Of a DNA stretch of 64,000 nucleotides, positions 28,001 through 36,025 are shown one piece after another. Source of the stretch: Spisula solida (taxonomy: Eukaryota; Mollusca; Bivalvia; Venerida; Mactridae); NCBI GenBank assembly GCA_947247005.1, contig OX365948.1, positions 11,893,455 through 11,957,454 of the forward strand, read 5' to 3'. The notes under the pieces are model-generated. The model was not told the origin of the DNA and ran no database searches. It saw only the letters and a program-made list of their open reading frames with translations. Position numbers and translations under genes: made by a program. Position 1 is the first letter of the stretch; each line of letters begins with the position of its first letter.

Positions 28001-30924
28001 TTGTCTACACTTTTCCTTTGTTACCATTGGTTTGATTTCAATGAACGTCTGCATGAATGATCAGTACTAAGTCTAGTTTTTTGTCAGAGCACTTGTAAGT
28101 GACTGTGTCAAGCATTTTTTGGGGGTATTCATCACATTCAGTGATAAATTTCTTGTTGGTTCTGAAATGGCTATGTTTGATCTTTTACATTTCTTCCACA
28201 CATTAGTGTGCTCCAACATTTGCATGACCATGTAATTCATTCACATAAGCATGCTCACATTTCACACGGTCATTTATGTACTTTTTATTTTCTATTTGCA
28301 GAAATCAGTTGTCCAAAGTTGAAGTATTTACGTATACAGGTATGCTTACAGCTTTATCTCACAGCATTCTAGTCTACCGATTATATAACAATTACTGTTT
28401 GAAAGATTTACATTGCGGAGTAACAATGTTTAAAGTCACATATACCACAGGTCCATGAAAAGTGTCCAAGGCCACCTATATATACACATATAAACAGAAG
28501 CTGTATATCTAGGCAGTATAAGACACTTTCCACATACCTGTGACATACTCTACAATTATGCAGTCATGTAGGGACTTTTACAGCTTGTAGAGGAGATAGG
28601 ACTACAGGTAAATACATGTGTAAAACCACTGATCTTGAAGTCTGCGAGCCAGCAGTATGGCTCTATGAATAGTAAATTTCATATCTTGGTTGGGAATCGA
28701 AACATACTATGATGTGTGTACTCCAGGGGCTTCTGTTGTCAAGTGATAATTGTCATAGACTTCAAATTGCTTGCCGTTCCTTACTGTGGTACATGATAAA
28801 GTTACTGGTTATATTAAAAGTAAAACATCATATAAAGCCTACATCAACAATTTATCCTCTTCAAATTTTAGAACACAGGTGTCTTTTCCATTCTCTCTAG
28901 TGCTTTTTATTTAACCTCAATAGTAAATCGCGGCTCTTCGAACTAATTTCCATGCGAAACGGGACTCAAAAATTGGTATCACGAAACAAGACTTTGTGTG
29001 GAGTTTACAGAAGTTAAAAATAAAGAACTCCATCTGTCTTTAGATGCTTCAGATCAATTTTACTGTATTGCCATTGCCTTTTGCTTCTGTAACGAATTCC
29101 ATTGTTTTCTTCATAGCATACATGTATGTTTTAATTGTTTACTATATTCAGGGTTGTCCAAAGTTGGTATCATTGACGTTACATGTCGAGAGTTTGACGA
29201 AGGTGCAGGTATACCACAGTACACCATTGTTAGCTTTACGATGTCTCACCGTCTACAGCAAACATGTTGTTCATCTAGCTAGAGTTTTAGCACATGTAAG
29301 AATTATCTATACAATCTCTTAATTTTGTTAATACATACAGGGTGATCACTAATATATGGCAACATAAATAACTTTAATAACTTTGTCAGATTTTATGATA
29401 GAGAAGTAGTTTGACCCTTGTTATAAAGCGAATGAGCCCAAGTTTTTTGGATATGACTAATAAATGCATGTAATATAAAGACGACGTCCATACCGTCCTT
29501 GATGCTGCCATACATTTTCAGGGATTTCAAGAAATTTGGCCACTGTATCATTTCGCCGAAGACCATACATTTACTTGGCCTCTACAACCACTAGACTTAA
29601 ACCCTTCGGGTTTCTTTTAATGTGGATGCCTAGAGGAATGAATGAATACTCCAAAACTAGAAACAATATTTGTTTGAAAACTTCAATACATTGTAAAATT
29701 TGTAGCATCGGTGGTGTAACATGCAAGGTTTCAATTGGTTATTTTCGACGTATTTTTGGGCTGGTTTTGCAGTTTTGCAGAATAAATGGAAACGTTTCGA
29801 ACTTATGCTGTGAAAAAAGTATGCGACATTTGAAAATGATTTATGTGTAGAATAAAACTTACACATGTATGTTATTCAAAGGTATATAACAATATATATT
29901 ATCTTAACAACTGACAAAGTTATTAAAGTTATTTATGTTACCATATATTAATGATCACCCTGTAGTTGCTTTATGATGGTCAGTTTTAAAACCACAATAA
30001 ATTCTATGAGTGTAATTGCTTACTGCACGTCCATACTTGAAAATACCCCAAGTCACTTTAGAGGTATGAGTGATTAACAGAAAAATTTGAAAAAATATCT
30101 ACCTATCTACCCACCTTTAATTTTGGTGGTTAGAATTCTATCAAGCAAAGGTGTCTATGGGTGGTTTAATAGAAATATTATTATTATGTCTCCCACGTGT
30201 TGATTTTGTGCTGGTAGGATTTCAATGAAACTTCACATGAATAGTTGGTACCAAGCCTTGTTGTGCATTTTGTCAGGAATTTTAGGTCAAATGATTTTTG
30301 CCAGAGTTACAGCCCTTTGTGGGAGACATACGTTTTTGTGCGTAAACCCTTGTAGTTTGACATAGGTTCCTTGCTAAGGTTTAAAATAACATGATCTGGG
30401 GAATTGGTAAATATTTAGGTGATAAAATCTTAATAAGTCCACTGCAGACTACTATAGCTGTATTTAACCCTGATGAAGGATTAAGTGTTAAGCCGAAATG
30501 TTGGTAAATAAATGTGATAAACACCATTGTTGGTATAGTGTGGCAATTATTAAACTGGACCTTGTTATTCTCTGTGTACTGTAAGAATGTTTGACTTACA
30601 ATGATAAACCTGATGATAGAAAAGCACCGAATATTCATGAGTACCAGACAAATGTTGCCATACTATAGTTCTACAAACATCTTTATTGTTTTCAATATTG
30701 TATTTTAGTACACACCAAAGCTTGAAGAGTTATCTCTGCATGGAAGTGAAGTAAAAGGAAGTCAGCTGTATAGACTGGGTCAAAGTTTACATCAATTACA
30801 GACTGTGAACCTACATTATTGTGATGTTTCAGAACTTGATAATCATGGAACCAGTCTACTTGTTAATAGTGAAACTATTGATAGGACAAATAACAAACAT
30901 TTGTTAGTGAACTTTGTTGATTAA
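1003..30924 (+). CDS. F-box and leucine-rich-repeat protein, 23 coding exons
   Basis: Predicted substrate receptor of an SCF ubiquitin ligase: the F-box would bind Skp1 and the LRRs a target. Exons: 1003-1046, 1917-2051, 2775-2863, 3257-3311, 4139-4326, 5382-5511, 6822-6893, 8002-8143, 13717-13771, 14120-14218, 14734-14896, 17020-17137, 17687-17776, 18410-18529, 18949-19148, 19551-19662, 23773-23933, 24597-24722, 25749-25872, 27268-27424, 28302-28339, 29152-29295, 30709-30924. They sum to 2778 nt (925 residues plus TAA) with every phase matching. The F-box (about residues 18-59) reads LPSDVLLEIFTFLDW then CTKFRDICRSSSLW. An acidic run follows (about residues 110-139). Many cysteine-type LRR cores come next, e.g. 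LTYLNLTGC, LQHLDVSGC, LLTLDICGC, LSDLKIESC, LQTVNLHYC. It resembles the FBXL class, and long invertebrate proteins labelled F-box/LRR protein 15-like, but I cannot assign an ortholog. Weak points are the exon 12 acceptor, which lies in a minisatellite, and the exon 8 donor, which begins a tandem duplication. Confidence 0.82.
2099..2159. repeat. Perfect 61-bp palindrome (29-bp arms, 3-bp loop)
   Basis: Positions 2099-2127 and 2131-2159 are exact reverse complements, separated by AAT. The arms begin CAGACAAAATTTCTG. It lies 48 bp after the F-box exon donor and directly before a dispersed bivalve repeat that normally begins near this word, so it may be an inverted junction of two repeat copies. 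It would form a strong hairpin in DNA or pre-mRNA. Confidence 0.9.
2244..2626 (+). repeat. tRNA-derived SINE
   Basis: The head resembles a tRNA gene: an A-box-like TAGCTCACTGG, then a B-box-like GGTTCAATCCC about 40 bp later, but no complete cloverleaf. Downstream is the motif CATGTTAAAGAACCA, shared with copies near 46260 and, inverted, near 35130. That marks one SINE family with a common central domain. The tail is CTATATAAATCTGGTATT. The element sits in intron 2 of the F-box gene. Confidence 0.7.
3415..3770. repeat. Tandem dispersed repeat, about 2 units
   Basis: Two diverged units, each containing CTGGACCATAACTTTG, a stretch ending in CCTATCTCAAAG, and AAAGGTCAAA, about 170 bp apart. This belongs to the AGGTCA-rich repeats scattered through the window. 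The open frame across it has no recognisable protein similarity. Confidence 0.6.
4615..5071. mobile_element. hAT-type MITE with 8-bp target duplication
   Basis: A 457-bp element begins TAGGGCTGAGTA and ends with the inverted TACTCAGCCCTA. It is flanked on both sides by the 8-bp direct repeat GTGTATAT (4607-4614 and 5072-5079). An 8-bp duplication with CAGGGCTG-like ends is typical of hAT transposons. The interior is rich in ATCGAT-type words and encodes no transposase, so it is non-autonomous. It lies in intron 5 of the F-box gene. Confidence 0.85.
5809..6382. repeat. GGGGGCATA-ended composite repeat, copy 1
   Basis: Begins ATGCCCCCATC and ends near GGGGGCATACATG followed by ACAAACATCTCTTGTT, so the outer parts are inverted. 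After the start is a GGTC/TGTC simple repeat (about 5848-5892). Then come about three units of roughly 130 bp, each with TTTCCGTTCAATAACTCA-like and AAGGTCAAGGTCACTGTGACC-like words. Two units contain the exact palindrome AGGTCACTGTGACCT (5999-6013 and 6154-6168). Same family as 7029-7446 and the degraded copy at 24140-24400. Confidence 0.75.
6936..7570. repeat. GTCTCCCAC-family repeat interrupted by a GGGGGCATA repeat
   Basis: The outer family begins TTTTGTCTCCCACATTATAG and resumes at about 7447 with TGGATTTCAATGAAACTTC, ending with GGGAGACATACGTTTTTGTG. Related copies lie at 14390-14640, 19733-19935 and 30185-30360. The interior 7029-7446 is a second GGGGGCATA-ended copy, clearly inserted into the first, so the relative age of the two copies can be read. 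The nested copy carries AGGTCACTGTGACCT at 7372-7386. Confidence 0.7.
8056..8188 (+). repeat. Left part of 87/88-bp tandem duplication of the exon 8 end
   Basis: The second half of F-box exon 8 (from GATATGATCATATTGGATCC at 8099) plus its donor recurs as a tandem unit. A second copy begins just after the donor and is cut at 8188 by a transposon. The array resumes at 12457. The spacing from 8099 to 8186 is 87 bp; later units are 88 bp, the extra base turning CCGGTAAG into CCGGTTAAG. Confidence 0.88.
8189..12456. mobile_element. 4,268-bp DNA transposon with perfect 62-bp terminal inverted repeats
   Basis: 8189-8250 and 12395-12456 are exact reverse complements; the ends read ACACCCTTGTTACCC. 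The 3-bp GAT flanks both ends (8186-8188 and 12457-12459). Removing the element and one GAT restores the uninterrupted 88-bp repeat seen at 12545, so the empty site is present within the window. Inside the termini the word AACATGATTG recurs in subterminal positions: in the inverted repeats, at about 8610-8640, and inverted at 11960-12000. I found no transposase frame; the interior is AT-rich and holds a 168-bp tandem array. A 3-bp duplication fits PIF/Harbinger or CMC/EnSpm types, but GAT is not the usual Harbinger TWA and the ends are not CACTA, so the superfamily stays open. Confidence 0.92.
10384..11160. repeat. 168-bp tandem repeat inside the transposon
   Basis: About 4.6 units. The recurring word around GATCTCTAAGTGTGACCTTG starts near 10391, 10559, 10727, 10895 and 11064, giving periods of 168, 168, 168 and 169 bp. 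Each unit also holds CCTGGGTCTTGC and GTGAACATTTGT. Related units with a shorter period lie at 50040-50340, outside the transposon, so the satellite is not unique to it. Confidence 0.85.
12457..12774 (+). repeat. Right part of the 88-bp exon 8 duplication array
   Basis: Units start with GATATGATTATACTGG at 12457, 12545 and 12633, and with GATATGATCATATTGG at 12721 (period exactly 88). The last unit again ends in an intact donor-like CGGGTAAGTC, whereas the middle ones read CCGGTTAAGTC. Each unit also contains CTGACAGGATG, which resembles a 3' splice site. The host gene model uses only the first copy (exon 8, ending at 8143), because that keeps phase with exon 9. Use of later copies as mini-exons cannot be excluded from sequence. 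Confidence 0.88.
12775..13716. other. Intron 8 remainder
   Basis: AT-rich intronic sequence between the exon 8 duplication array and exon 9. I see no coding exon, inverted-repeat element or recognisable repeat in it. Confidence 0.45.
14390..14640. repeat. GTCTCCCAC-family repeat fragment
   Basis: Holds CACTGGTCGGATTTCAAAG, CACATGAATAGTTGGTA and GTTATGGCCC, as in the other copies of this bivalve repeat at 6936-7570, 19733-19935 and 30185-30360. It lies in intron 10 of the F-box gene and has no coding capacity. Confidence 0.55.
15375..17053 (+). repeat. Minisatellite, 31 copies of a 54/55-bp unit, over an exon acceptor
   Basis: Thirty full periods separate the first core at 15376 from the last at 17019. 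The 1,643 bp fit 23 units of 55 bp and 7 of 54 bp, and I count exactly seven short-form units (TTAATAATGAC instead of TTAATGTTAGAC). Each unit holds TTTCAGCTGTACAG and TATCTGCTGTGG. The last copy runs straight into unique coding sequence of F-box exon 12, so every unit is a copy of an intron/exon junction. Open frames of 71-89 codons here are by-products of the repeat. Confidence 0.95.
16020..16795 (+). repeat. 494-bp higher-order duplication (9 units) inside the minisatellite
   Basis: Two rare variants recur at the same distance. GTTACAC in place of GTTAGAC occurs with its C at 16141 and 16635. GATGTTTATG in place of GATGTTAATG occurs at 16293 and 16787. Both pairs are 494 bp apart, equal to nine units. 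The array therefore grew partly by unequal exchange of a nine-unit block. Confidence 0.8.
18027..18114 (+). repeat. 44-bp tandem duplication in intron 13
   Basis: Two near-identical copies, each starting TCAAGGTTGGAATC, at 18027 and 18071. The open frame across them is a chance result of the duplication. Confidence 0.85.
19733..19935. repeat. GTCTCCCAC-family repeat fragment
   Basis: Holds TGTCTCCCACATAAAATGGG, ACCACTGGTTGGATTTCAA and TTTTTGTGTCAAAAACCC, as in other copies of this family. It lies at the start of the 4.1-kb intron 16 of the F-box gene. Confidence 0.6.
20051..20079. repeat. Short perfect hairpin
   Basis: AATCGAGATGCC and GGCATCTCGATT flank a 3-base AAA loop, giving an exact 12-bp stem. 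No flanking target duplication is evident. It marks the left edge of a stretch (about 20100-22370) with more CpG than its surroundings. Confidence 0.6.
21091..22323 (+). repeat. Diverged direct-repeat pair about 1.07 kb apart
   Basis: 21091-21255 and 22158-22323 align along their length. Both carry ATATC-ACATTA, TAAAACCCGTT, AATGTGCGAGA followed by ATTCTGAAT, then a G-run, and AATCGCGATTATTTT. Nearby, GAGCTGTCATTGA (about 21020) recurs inverted as TCAATGACAGCTC (about 22013). This could be an old mobile element of unknown type; I find no coding sequence. Confidence 0.5.
22380..23480. repeat. Degenerate tandem repeat with an inserted AGGTCA-module fragment
   Basis: About five diverged units contain TTTCTTTGTAACTAGC, GAATTTCATGAAACTTAAAA, GATGATG and TTATTGCCCTTGATT. 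The same words, inverted, make up the element at 59232-60044. At 23283-23480 the array is broken by a piece starting TTAGCTCACCTGAGCAC and ending GGTCCTCTTGTTG, which is the edge structure of the family at 26012-27076. Confidence 0.65.
24140..24400. repeat. Degraded GGGGGCATA-family copy
   Basis: Keeps AACTTTACATGAAGGTTGG, TTGATTTTGAGGTC and the end word TTTACAAACATCTTTTGTT of the family at 5809-6382, with decayed termini. It lies in intron 17 of the F-box gene. Confidence 0.55.
25182..25641. mobile_element. TA-flanked MITE, pogo/Tigger-like
   Basis: A 460-bp element begins CAGTATAACCTCCG and ends with the inverted CGGGAGGTTATACTG. It is bordered by TA on both sides. The word GCCGCTTCTCAGAGG and variants recur several times near the ends. 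There is no transposase. CAGT ends, a TA target and a CCTCxxxxAxCGAC-like terminus fit the Tc1/mariner pogo branch. It is in intron 18. Confidence 0.75.
26012..27076. repeat. AGGTCA-rich tandem repeat, about 6-7 units of ~145 bp
   Basis: Opens TTAGCTCACCTGTCACAAAG and closes GGTGAGCGACCTAGGGCCC followed by CTCTTGTTA, so the edges are partly inverted. Units repeat TTTATGAAACTTGGTCACAA, CTAGGTCAAG and AACTAGGTCACAAGGTCAAA. Such modules are very common in bivalve genomes. The recurring AGGTCACAAGGTCA (e.g. 26196-26209 and 26623-26636) is a direct repeat of AGGTCA with a 2-bp gap. Confidence 0.75.
27498..28162. repeat. ATACCCCCAGAT-family tandem repeat
   Basis: Begins TATACCCCCAGATACATAG and ends near TTTTTTGGGGGTATTC, with inverted edges. 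Inside are about three units of roughly 180 bp holding GGAGTTATGGCCCTTTG and GATTTCAATGAAACTTTGC. It lies in intron 20 of the F-box gene; nothing in it is coding. Confidence 0.65.
29338..29962 (+). mobile_element. Internally deleted mariner/Tc1-type element
   Basis: A 625-bp element with inverted repeats of about 52 bp (two mismatches) whose ends read CAGGGTGATCA. TA lies on both sides (29336-29337 and 29963-29964). Within a plus-strand open frame (29536-29850) the stretch WPLQPLDLNPSGF resembles the mariner transposase signature around the third catalytic aspartate, usually WPPRSPDLNPxDF. The rest of the transposase is gone, so it is a deleted, non-autonomous copy. It is in the last intron of the F-box gene. 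Confidence 0.85.
30185..30360. repeat. GTCTCCCAC-family repeat fragment
   Basis: Contains ATGTCTCCCACGTGTTGATT, GGATTTCAATGAAACTTCAC, AATTTTAGGTCAAATGATTT and GGGAGACATACGTTTTTGTG. It is another copy of the family seen at 6936-7570. Confidence 0.65.
30462..30550 (+). ncRNA. Hammerhead-ribozyme-like core
   Basis: CTGATGA (30470-30476) is followed by a possible stem (GGATTAA / TTAAGCC with one mismatch) and then GAAA (30495-30498). This is the order and spacing of the hammerhead catalytic core. Such cores are known near the ends of Penelope-like retroelements in animals. I could not establish the remaining two stems or the cleavage site by eye; only a 4-bp UGGU/ACCA pairing downstream is visible. 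Activity is therefore unproven and a chance match is possible. Confidence 0.35.
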
Positions 30925-32937
30925 TGTGTTCACAACGTTTAGTTGGTTAACATGTTTTAACCAATCTGGAAATTGTGTTATAATGTAACATGAATCAGAT
31001 TGTTCAACAGTTGCAAAATTGGTTTGACAAGTTACTATAGTGAACACATTTGGTCAGTTGTGTATAAAACATCACTGATAAATTATGCCCACCTGATTAA
31101 TCAAACGCTGTGGACTATACCAAATGTCCCCGCCTTTCTCAGTATTTTGATATTTGGCATACTGTATATATTTGGTGGACATGAAGGCATTACAAATCAG
31201 TAGCTAGATTATCATCCAAACTTTCTTTGAAAGAAATGTGTAACAGGACGATTTTACTTTCATTCAGAAAAACTTTCTGTTTTTGGTGTTGATTTTGAAT
31301 TGAATGTGCTATAACTTATAAGGCACATCATTTAGTGTGCGTTAGCAAATGGTAAAATGAGTATCAACAATGGGAGTCGACTATAGTTACATGGGGAAAA
31401 TATGAAATGGGAAAAATTAAAGTTGATTTTGACTGATTTATTTCATTTTAATAGCTTTAAAATGTTTAAGCAAATCATAGATTTTTTTGAGAATAGAAAA
31501 GTCAGAGAGGGATTATAAATAGGGATTAGAGGAATGTTAATATAGGAACTTAGATTTTTCGGGCTTCATAACAGATGAACAACATTATACCATAATCTTA
31601 ACTATCTATTGGCTTGCTATTGTATTCATAGTTTGTACATTGCATTAATAATGGTATAGATTCACCAAGCTCTAGATAGTTCAACTGTGTAATATCTTAG
31701 GAGAACCACCTTATTAGAATGCAATATGTGTACGTAAACACTATATTTATTTTGTTATTGAGTATTTGCTGTTTTACATGCAGTAAAGTGGGCAATTTCA
31801 CATTTTCACCAATATCTGCGAAATGTTTTACAAACAAGGACAAAAATTCAAGAAATTTACAGTTATTAACCATCAGATTTCATTGTCCATACATTTGTCT
31901 GTTTGGTTGTGAAATCATGAATTCTATTGTTAGGCAACTTTTACCAATGGATACTGGTTTTATATGTCATATTTGTTGTATCCTTTGAGTGGATGCTTTA
32001 GACAGGTTTGACTGTACAGTCATATAATTAAACCCAAATTCTAACATGTACAAAATTAATGTACTTCATATATTAGGAAAACTGTTACGAAATTGCTTTT
32101 AAAGCGTGTTTCCTTGTTCTTTCAAGTATTAAAGTATTTTATACATTTTACTTGTTCAGTTATTTTCAATCATGTTAACATTCCTGTTGTGATCGATTAT
32201 ATTACTGTGATTTCAAGTATCTTAATTGCAATGATCATTTTCTTCAGGGACTTTGGTAATTTCAACAATGTGTGGAAAAATTGTGCTTGCCAAAGTTGTT
32301 TGCTTGCCAAAGAGCAAGTTAGTACTGGTTGATAATTAATTAGGTCAACAGGCAGCCATATATTTTGACTGAAAATTTAAATATATTACATAGAATATTA
32401 AAGATCCACTTTAGCACTAACAAGTTTATTATTCCTTGAAAAGGACAATTTATTAGATGTAAATTCATGCAACAATCATAGTGTTCAAATTGACACAACT
32501 TCTGGTATTTAAGTTTGTATCAAAAAGTTACACTTAATTTAATGAACAAAATGCTTTGAAAAGAAAGTTGTCAAACACTAGTGAAGACCAGTTGCTCTGC
32601 CAAAATTTGGTTTCAGTAGAAAGTCTAAGCACACAACTTTAAATGCAGAAAATTGGTTCCAGCAAAAATGAGCAAATTCTAGGCATACTTATTACTTCAT
32701 GATACAGAAAATTGGTTCCAGCAAATTCTTGGCACACAACTTTACATGAAAAACAACACGTCCTATCTACCATGACATAAGATAGGCCTCAAGTGCAACA
32801 AAAAATTGTTAACTCAAAATCTGTCAACCTACAGACCATTTCTTCATTCACAAACATCGTTAATAAAGAAAACTGTAATGGTCAACCCAGCACTGAATGT
32901 GCATCAAATTGAATCTAGATATACTAATATGATAGCA
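30925..32937. other. Intergenic region between convergent genes
   Basis: Follows the stop of the F-box gene and precedes the stop of GADD45GIP1, so both 3' UTRs should lie here. On the minus strand, AATAAA words (for instance opposite 32424-32455) are plausible polyadenylation signals for GADD45GIP1. The open frames (e.g. 31719-31988) have no recognisable similarity and lie in very AT-rich sequence; I do not regard them as genes. Confidence 0.5.
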
Positions 32938-35800
32938 CTATTTTTTCTCAATCTTCATTAAGTTTTCTAAGTTTTTCAAGGATAATTCTTTTTTACTGTC
33001 TTTCTTCTGTTGCTTTTTAGCATCCCTGCTTTCCTCCATCTTTAAACGTTTAAATATTTTAAACTTTCCTGAGTTTACTGTTACACTAAATCCATAGCGC
33101 TCCCGGAATTCTTCCAAATACTCATGCATTTTTTCTTCTTGAACCTGTTCTGTTGCTTGTTTCTTCTTCTCTCCTTCTTTGTATTGTGCAATCATTTGAT
33201 CCATCTTTCCCATTGCTTTCTCTATCCTCTCATCTCTGAATCAGAAAAATTATGTTTTAGTTAAATGTTGAAATATGACCTTTCAGCCATATCAATTAAC
33301 AGAAACATTTTTAATTTCTGGTCAACCTTTTTATTTCTTTATATTTCAACTTTTAGTGAACCAATTACAGTAAAGACTTTGGTTGATTTCTTTCTGTACA
33401 ACTATTCTAAAATTGGTTTCAAAGATTTTTTGTTTTCCTTTTGATCATCACAGCAACCAGAAGCACAGCTCTATATGTAGCAATGCTGGTACACAATCCC
33501 GCAAAGTTTCTTGACCATAATTACAATACATATAGAGATACAGTAGAACTTTGATGCATTGAACAGTTTTGGCTTGAACAGCCAAATATCTCTAACAGGT
33601 TCTTCAGTCCTGGTAAAATGATGGTGTAAATACTTGTATACAGTATGTCAGTAGATAACTCAGACAGATAGATGACTCAAACTTACTATGATTAGAGTTT
33701 ATACTTACTTCAATCTGGCCTCTTCAGCTTCGGCTGCTTTCATATTTTCAAGGTTTTCTTTTAACTGATTAAAGGTAGGTGTCCAGTCTCGTTCAATTTC
33801 CTTTAAATCTTCAAGTTCTGCTTTACTAGGGTACATAATTTTGGGGTCAATGCCTGAAAAACATATACCAGTGTATGTATCATGTTACGCAACAATTTTA
33901 TTGTAGGTGTGGACAATATTACTTATTAGCATGGCAGTTCTGTTCAGGTTTGGTATTATTTCATTGTTAGGAATTAATGCTTCTTTTCTTTACACAGTTC
34001 TACAGAAAAACTGTGACAGCAGCCAGTTGGCCTTTGAACATGTATTCCTGTAACAGGGCTTTTTCCAGCCTGTTTTAGCTCGCAATGTATCATTCTCTTG
34101 GCCGAGGCTCTAACCACTCACAAACTGTTCATGTGGACATTCAATGGCTGGATATTTAAAGACATGCAATCAGAAAGCAGTGCCACCTTGTAGCATGTGT
34201 AGCACTACATGTGTATGCTATTGCGGTATAGGCTAGTACATTCTGCTAGCCAATGCATTTACTGTTATGTTTTGCTACAAAGCACTTTTTGGTAGCAAAC
34301 CTATCTGTAGAAAAGCACTTATGTCTAAATAGTCCCTATTATGCAAAGTCTAGACTGAATGGTTTAGGGCCTAAGAAAAATTAATGCTACCGAAGAGGTC
34401 CGTTGCGCAAGAAAGCACTTGCCTAGCAAAGTGCTCAGAAATAGTATAAGCTTACATGGAATTATATCTCACACAAGGAATAGCAACGGGCTATATAAAC
34501 CTGCTATAAACCTGGATTTTCTACGCTGTCACTTCGACAGCAAATAAAGCTGATAAAGTCTATATTGAACAATAACAATCAGTAATGAACAAAAAACGAC
34601 GTAGTACCATTAAATTCTATATCCAGAATGATTTTTCTAACATGTATCTTTATATGATGTAATGGTTTTTAAAAATGCACACATCACTTCTAAATTCGTT
34701 TCAAAATGTAAGACATGTAATATGGCAAATTTCATCGCCGCTCTGGTTGTGTCCTTGCATATCAACAAATTTTAAGTCTAACTATAAACATGGCTAAGAG
34801 TAAGAATAGTCCAGGAAGGAAAAAAATCAATATCTACAATGTATAGTTTGTGATACATGTAAAAATTAAAATAATGTTTTGTTTCTCTTTGTTGTGAGAT
34901 ATAATTATCTCGCTTGACGGCTATGAAAATCAAGATCCAGGTAGCGACCACTGCTTGTTTGTAGCTTGACGTTGCCTAGAAGCTAGAACTATTTGGTAGC
35001 GGTTAGATTTCTATCTACTTTGTACTGCCGACAATCGCTTTCAGATCATTATTGGCAGGTGTCTGACAGGGGCAGACATAAAATCAATCATGAGACAGAG
35101 GTGTGATACAAGAAGTCCGGGTACGTTACCCTAGCTCTTTTAGAATAGATGCCTTGGTTCTTTAATGTGCCCGGTGTACAGCACCGATACACGCAAGACT
35201 ACCATTAGTCTACCTCTAGGTTTCCAACCAGTTCGTCTGTAGTTGGGTAGGAAACGCTAAAAAGCGTTTCAGAAATGACCAAGTGTCCCGGCCGAGGATC
35301 GAACCATTGACCTTGTAGTGGTCAGTGAATAGGTAGCCCCGCCCTCCATGCTTATCAGCGAATAGTGTTTGGTTCTCGATCATGTTAATCAAGAGCGTTG
35401 TCCCCTCGACCACGTCATGCACTGGTTCCATCCACCCTCAATTCTCGGCGAGACCAAGCTTAGTTAATTTTTTGGATTTATTACGAATAAAACAACTGGC
35501 AATAGTACCTGATTTTTCACCATAAACAGCATAAAGGCGCCTTAACTTTGGTCGATTGTCGAGCTTTTGTAATTTCATGATAGATTTTGCTTTGGGACTT
35601 TCTCCATGGTGCTGTTTCTTCCATTTGTGTGGCAATCCCGAGCAGTCGCGAATCTTTTCTACTGTCTTCGAAATAACGACAGGATCTTCTGATTCTGTCA
35701 CATCTGTGCAGTATAAATTATTACACAAAATACGCAGTGGCAAATAGTTTTTACAATGTCCTCTAAGAAAACCAACACAGTTCATCATGGGGGCTGCCAT
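32938..35800 (-). CDS. GADD45GIP1: Mitochondrial large-ribosomal-subunit protein mL64 (CRIF1)
   Basis: A component of the mitochondrial large ribosomal subunit near the polypeptide exit, needed for making inner-membrane proteins. The vertebrate protein is also called CR6-interacting factor 1. Three exons in coding order: 35800-35509, 33853-33709, 33235-32938. Together 735 nt, 244 residues, against 222 in human. The family core is clear: YAVYGEKSG joins across the intron to IDPKIMYPSKAELEDL, then DWTPTF, AMGKMDQMIAQY and a lysine-rich C-terminal helix. Human has RYGAASGV...LWPSPEQL and CMAKMPQMI in the same places. I chose the ATG at 35800 (MAAPMMNC, then a basic, acid-free stretch that would act as a mitochondrial presequence). 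An in-frame ATG at 35827 would add nine residues including two aspartates. It is head to head with HM13. Confidence 0.92.
35060..35425 (-). repeat. tRNA-derived SINE in GADD45GIP1 intron 1
   Basis: Read on the minus strand it has a B-box-like GGTTCGATCCTCGG and, downstream, ATTAAAGAACCAAGGCATC with AAAAGAGCTAGGG. These are shared with the SINE copies at 2244 and 46120. The inverted pair AAACGCTTTTTAGCGTTT adds a hairpin. No functional tRNA is implied. Confidence 0.65.
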
Positions 35801-36025
35801 TTTGATTACACCAATTTGATCATCCAATCAATGAACAGCTTTAAAAAACTTGAACCAATCACAATACTTGACACAAACCGCAGAATGACACGTATGTGCG
35901 ACTGGTTCTCGAATCGCTTTTAACATTGTCAGGCGCTTGATATTTAACGCAAAACAATAGACGACTGGAACTCGAACGCCGAGGTCACACAGATTGAGAT
36001 TTTCTACACGGACATAAACGTCAAC
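35801..36025. promoter_or_regulatory. Likely bidirectional promoter of GADD45GIP1 and HM13
   Basis: Only 225 bp separate the divergent start codons at 35800 (minus) and 36026 (plus), so both promoters and 5' UTRs must share this stretch unless leader exons lie elsewhere. It contains several CG dinucleotides and two inverted AACCAATC/GATTGG-type CCAAT words (about 35823-35829 and 35852-35860). No clear TATA box is seen, as is usual for housekeeping pairs. Confidence 0.6.

Noticed and set aside
31719..31988. Open frame with a hydrophobic, signal-like N-terminus
   Set aside because: Very AT-rich context, no similarity, no neighbouring splice-compatible exons; likely chance.
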